From a bacterium (lineage in GTDB: Bacteria > JAHJDO01): 9,325 bases of DNA. Shown here in pieces: positions 7,753-9,325 of this stretch. Position 1 is the first letter of the stretch; each line of letters begins with the position of its first letter. The notes beneath the pieces are model-generated. The model worked only from the letters and a program-made list of their open reading frames with translations. It did not search any database and was not told where the DNA came from. Location of the stretch: assembly GCA_030611945.1 (NCBI GenBank), contig JAUWOV010000068.1:1-9325 (forward strand). Direction: 5' to 3'. Made by a program: the position numbers and the translations under genes.

Positions 7753-8418
7753 TCACTTTCCCTTATCAATTTTTACCGCCTTCCAGAGCAGCGCCAGTTG
7801 ACTGCGATACAATCTATTGATTTTATCAAAATCTTCTATTTCAATCGTAAGCGGCACACCTATTAAAACCGACATTAAATTAATAAGAATATCATCCGCC
7901 TTTATTCCTTTTGATATGGTTCCCTTTTTTTGCGCCTTATTGATAAGTTTCAAAAATAAATTCTTTATGGTTACAACATCTACTTTTTCAATGTCATTAT
8001 ATTCCGGAAAAGCAAAATATTTTTCCGCATCACTAAGCGCTTGCCCTTCACCATGTTTAATTCTCTCTGCAGTGAAAAGCGAAATTATTTCATAAAACAA
8101 GAATGGGGGACCTATCTCAATTGCCATAAGGTCAAATGCGTATTCAATCATCTTCAATGGCTCAAGCTGTTGTTCTTTTTTCTGTACTTCCCATGCAATT
8201 TTAAGAAGAGTGAGTCTTTCAAAATATCTGGCAAGCTCTATTTTATTGGAAAAGTAATTATAAAACGTACCTTCCGAGACCTCTACGGCATTACACACTT
8301 CTTTAATTGAAATGTCAGCAAATCGTGTTGATTTCAGACGTTCAAGAAAAGCTCTGGCAAGGGCGATTTTTGTTTTTGCGTATTTCTTCTCACGCAATGA
8401 ATACTTTTCCTCTGCCAT
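7753..8418 (-). CDS. TetR/AcrR-family transcriptional regulator, probable repressor of the export operon
   Basis: This cytoplasmic DNA-binding protein has 221 residues, a typical TetR-family length. The start is ATG 8418, preceded by a near-consensus AAGGAGG at 8424-8430; a TTG at 8475 would lie within the promoter and is rejected. Residues about 12-62 form the three-helix TetR DNA-binding domain, with the helix-turn-helix around 36-57 (ISIKEVCNAVEVSEGTFYNYF) and the family hallmark TFYNYFSNK. The rest is helical and of low conservation, as expected for a ligand-binding and dimerization domain. It is the first gene of the operon, 7 bases before the first outer-membrane factor, an arrangement typical of self-controlled efflux regulators. 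The palindrome between -35 and -10 of its promoter is the obvious candidate operator. The inducer cannot be read from the sequence. Confidence 0.92.
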   Translation of the reverse strand: MAEEKYSLREKKYAKTKIALARAFLERLKSTRFADISIKEVCNAVEVSEGTFYNYFSNKIELARYFERLTLLKIAWEVQKKEQQLEPLKMIEYAFDLMAIEIGPPFLFYEIISLFTAERIKHGEGQALSDAEKYFAFPEYNDIEKVDVVTIKNLFLKLINKAQKKGTISKGIKADDILINLMSVLIGVPLTIEIEDFDKINRLYRSQLALLWKAVKIDKGK

Positions 8419-8423
8419 TTCAA

Positions 8424-8430
8424 CCTCCTT
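8424..8430 (-). promoter_or_regulatory. Shine-Dalgarno site of the TetR-family regulator
   Basis: The minus strand reads AAGGAGG five bases before ATG 8418. It decides the start of the regulator gene. Confidence 0.85.
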
Positions 8431-8446
8431 TTTAAACTTCAGCGTA

Positions 8447-8475
8447 AGTAAAGCACGCTTTAATCTTGGTGTCAA
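8447..8475 (-). promoter_or_regulatory. Sigma70-like promoter of the regulator/export operon
   Basis: On the minus strand a perfect -35 TTGACA (8470-8475) is followed after exactly 17 bases by TTTACT (8447-8452), a 4-of-6 match to the -10 consensus. Transcription would begin near 8440, giving a leader of about 20 bases before the regulator. No other comparable promoter was seen between the genes to the left, which supports one long transcript. Confidence 0.75.
8449..8462. promoter_or_regulatory. Candidate TetR operator (inverted repeat TAAAGC-N2-GCTTTA)
   Basis: Two perfect 6-base arms are separated by two bases, overlapping the -10 hexamer and part of the -35/-10 spacer of the operon promoter. 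A dimer bound here would block RNA polymerase. Assigning it to the adjacent TetR-family protein is an inference from position and symmetry. Confidence 0.6.
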
Positions 8476-8619
8476 GTATATTTTTGTAGTTTACTATAAA
8501 TAGTTTATGATGGGACTAAAGAGAAAGACGTCATCGAAGGATTCGGAAAAAACGTTAGTGGTGATTATGAATAACAAAGTGGATAGTTCAGTAAAGATTA
8601 CTCAGAGCTTAAAATTGTA
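8476..8619. other. Intergenic stretch between the protease and the regulator, with an AT-rich repeat
   Basis: There is no convincing gene here. TAGTTTA occurs twice on the plus strand (8487-8493 and 8501-8507), start to start 14 bases apart. A short palindrome, ACTAT-N2-ATAGT, lies at 8493-8504. Both sit 18 bases or more upstream of the -35, where an activator or a second regulator site could lie. No terminator with a stem and T-run was found after the protease stop, so some read-through into the regulator is possible. Confidence 0.35.
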
Positions 8620-9084
8620 TTACTTGGACTTTCTTTTTTCCAGGGTTAATTCACCTTTTTCAGCATCTATCTTAAAAACAAAATTATTCAAAAAAGACAT
8701 GCCTAGCAGTCCATCAGATTCACCCGATATCTCTCTGTCAAGGATAATAACTCTTACATTATAAGCTTTTACTTTGCCGACTTTGATTTCTTTAATATTA
8801 ACTGCTCTGCCTTTCACTTTCTGTCCATTTGCCAATTCACACAGAACTTTTTTGCCTTTGTTCTTTTTTATCTTCAGCTTTTTGGCTATTCTTGCGGATA
8901 TTTGTGTATGAGTACACCCTGTATCCAGAACCAGTTGTGTTTTTACTTTCTTATTTAGAACAGCATTGGCAAACAGGGTATTGCCTATTTTAGTAAGTTT
9001 TATGACCTTTCTGCCGCCTGGTATCTTAACTACTGTTGCAACAAGCTTTCCTGTAGTTGTAATTAGTTTGCCCGTTGTCTGCAA
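8620..9084 (-). CDS. Retropepsin-like (clan AA) aspartic protease, possibly a lipoprotein
   Basis: This is a putative single-domain aspartic protease that would work as a dimer. Counting from the first usable codon, TTG 9084 (154 residues), the catalytic motif LVLDTGCTHTQIS has D54-T55-G56. The second family landmark, the hydrophobic-hydrophobic-Gly stretch before a terminal strand, is SDGLLGMSFLNNF near 122-134, followed by FKIDAEKGELTLEKR, as in many bacterial retropepsin-like proteins. The N-terminus carries short TTGKL repeats (3-7 and 10-14). The frame stays open up to 9264, and the extra residues look coding: a hydrophobic run ends in a lipobox, LNGC (Cys codon 9145-9147), then ALLKLPGQ. 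If that is the real N-terminus, the mature lipoprotein has about 175 residues. No ATG, GTG or TTG exists upstream of the lipobox in this frame, so the start is unresolved. No Shine-Dalgarno precedes TTG 9084. Substrate and physiological role are unknown. Confidence 0.75.
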   Translation of the reverse strand: MQTTGKLITTTGKLVATVVKIPGGRKVIKLTKIGNTLFANAVLNKKVKTQLVLDTGCTHTQISARIAKKLKIKKNKGKKVLCELANGQKVKGRAVNIKEIKVGKVKAYNVRVIILDREISGESDGLLGMSFLNNFVFKIDAEKGELTLEKRKSK

Positions 9085-9144
9085 CGTTACTACAACTATT
9101 TTCCCTGCAACTACTACTACCTGTCCCGGAAGTTTTAAAAGCGC

Positions 9145-9207
9145 GCATCCGTTTAAAAATAATGCGGCGCAAACAAAGATAGCTATAACCCAAAAACCTA
9201 GATAGAA
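9145..9207 (-). other. Possible lipoprotein signal segment in frame with the protease
   Basis: In the protease frame these codons read FYLGFWVIAIFVCAALFLNGC: a hydrophobic core ending in a good lipobox (Leu-Asn-Gly-Cys). The usual basic residues and a normal start codon are missing, so either the start is non-standard or a base is lost or gained upstream, for example in the T7 run at 9212-9218. Confidence 0.45.
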
Positions 9208-9240
9208 GCCTAAAAAAAGGTAGAAAGAAGCAGGCTCTGC

Positions 9241-9249
9241 TGGTATAAT
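9241..9249 (+). promoter_or_regulatory. Extended -10 promoter element of the plus-strand gene
   Basis: TGG-TATAAT is a perfect extended -10 (TGn followed by TATAAT). No good -35 is visible 17 bases upstream, which extended -10 promoters tolerate. Transcription would begin near 9256, about 39 bases before ATG 9295. On the opposite strand a weaker TTGGGT/TATTAT pair overlaps the same DNA and could drive the protease. Confidence 0.55.
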
Positions 9250-9264
9250 AGCAAAAACAGAGCA

Positions 9265-9279
9265 TCACCCAATGGGTGA
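9265..9279. promoter_or_regulatory. 15-bp palindrome in the divergent promoter region
   Basis: TCACCCA-A-TGGGTGA has two perfect 7-base arms around one base. It lies just downstream of the predicted start of the plus-strand transcript and over the possible -35 of the leftward protease promoter, so it looks like an operator shared by both. With a one-base centre it is a poor RNA hairpin and has no T-run directly after it, so a terminator is unlikely. Confidence 0.5.
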
Positions 9280-9294
9280 AAAACGGAGATAAAG

Positions 9295-9325
9295 ATGCTA
9301 TTAACAAAAAAGATGTCACAAGTCA
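9295..9325 (+). CDS. Start of an unidentified plus-strand gene, cut by the window edge
   Basis: Only about ten codons are visible: ATG at 9295, reading MLLTKKMSQV and then off the edge. Three signals support it as real: GGAG at 9285-9288 six bases before the ATG, the extended -10 at 9241-9249, and the palindrome between them. It is divergent from the protease. Too little protein is present to assign a family. Confidence 0.5.
   Translation, partial: MLLTKKMSQV

Noticed and set aside
8590-8602. AGTAA-N3-TTACT inverted repeat after the protease stop
   Set aside because: The stem is 5 bp, AT-rich and without a T-run, so it is too weak for a terminator.
8507-8764. A plus-strand 85-codon frame starting in the gap between protease and regulator
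   Set aside because: More than half of it is antisense to the protease, no ribosome site precedes it, and the protein has no recognizable feature.
9229-9241. AGCAG-N3-CTGCT hairpin followed on the minus strand by a T-rich stretch
   Set aside because: The stem is only 5 bp, the T7 run begins about ten bases after it, and no leftward gene is known upstream, so a terminator is not supported.
9026-9319. A minus-strand 97-codon frame overlapping the protease N-terminus in another frame
   Set aside because: It is rich in Phe, Cys, Leu and Tyr early and Ser/Asn later, and conflicts with the better protease frame; it is only worth revisiting if a frameshift near 9212-9218 is confirmed.
1-9325. CRISPR arrays, tRNA or rRNA genes, insertion sequences, phage genes
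   Set aside because: No regularly spaced repeats, cloverleaf-like segments, transposase motifs or terminal inverted repeats were seen on either strand.

Overview
The window is AT-rich (roughly 40% GC by eye) and comes from a diderm (Gram-negative) bacterium. It encodes two TolC-type outer-membrane factors, two periplasmic adaptors and an RND inner-membrane pump, and this machinery needs two membranes. The style of the genes (a very short adaptor and a small clan AA protease behind a lipobox-like segment) resembles uncultured lineages such as Omnitrophota, but that placement is a low-confidence guess.

Layout: almost everything reads leftward on the minus strand. From right to left the order is: a retropepsin-like aspartic protease whose open frame includes a possible lipoprotein signal (8620 to at least 9084); an intergenic stretch holding a strong sigma70-like promoter with an embedded palindrome; a TetR-family regulator (7753-8418); an outer-membrane factor (6420-7745); a 220-residue adaptor that appears to lack the lipoyl and hairpin domains (5765-6427); an HAE-1-type RND permease (2710-5772); a second outer-membrane factor (1408-2706); a second adaptor of MacA type with a much reduced hairpin (453-1418); and a MacB-type ABC ATPase that runs off the left edge and carries an in-frame TAG (1-456). 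At the far right, from 9295, a plus-strand gene begins with its own extended -10 element, a 15-bp palindrome and a ribosome site.

The seven genes from the regulator to the ATPase overlap by 4-11 bases or are 3-7 bases apart, so they very probably form one polycistronic unit under the promoter at 8447-8475. The likely logic is a repressor controlling itself plus two exporters in series. The first is an RND tripartite pump (outer-membrane factor, minimal adaptor, RND). The second is a MacAB-like ABC exporter (outer-membrane factor, adaptor, ATPase, with the permease expected beyond the left edge).

The points most worth a second look are these. (1) The RND pump lacks the canonical proton-relay residues: positions equivalent to AcrB D407/D408/K940 are A398/N399/N921. 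(2) The adaptor beside it is BesA-like in having no hairpin. (3) The ATPase is interrupted by one TAG, with intact coding sequence on both sides. (4) The protease frame has no ATG, GTG or TTG upstream of its lipobox. Each gene family is known; the combination and these departures are what is unusual.
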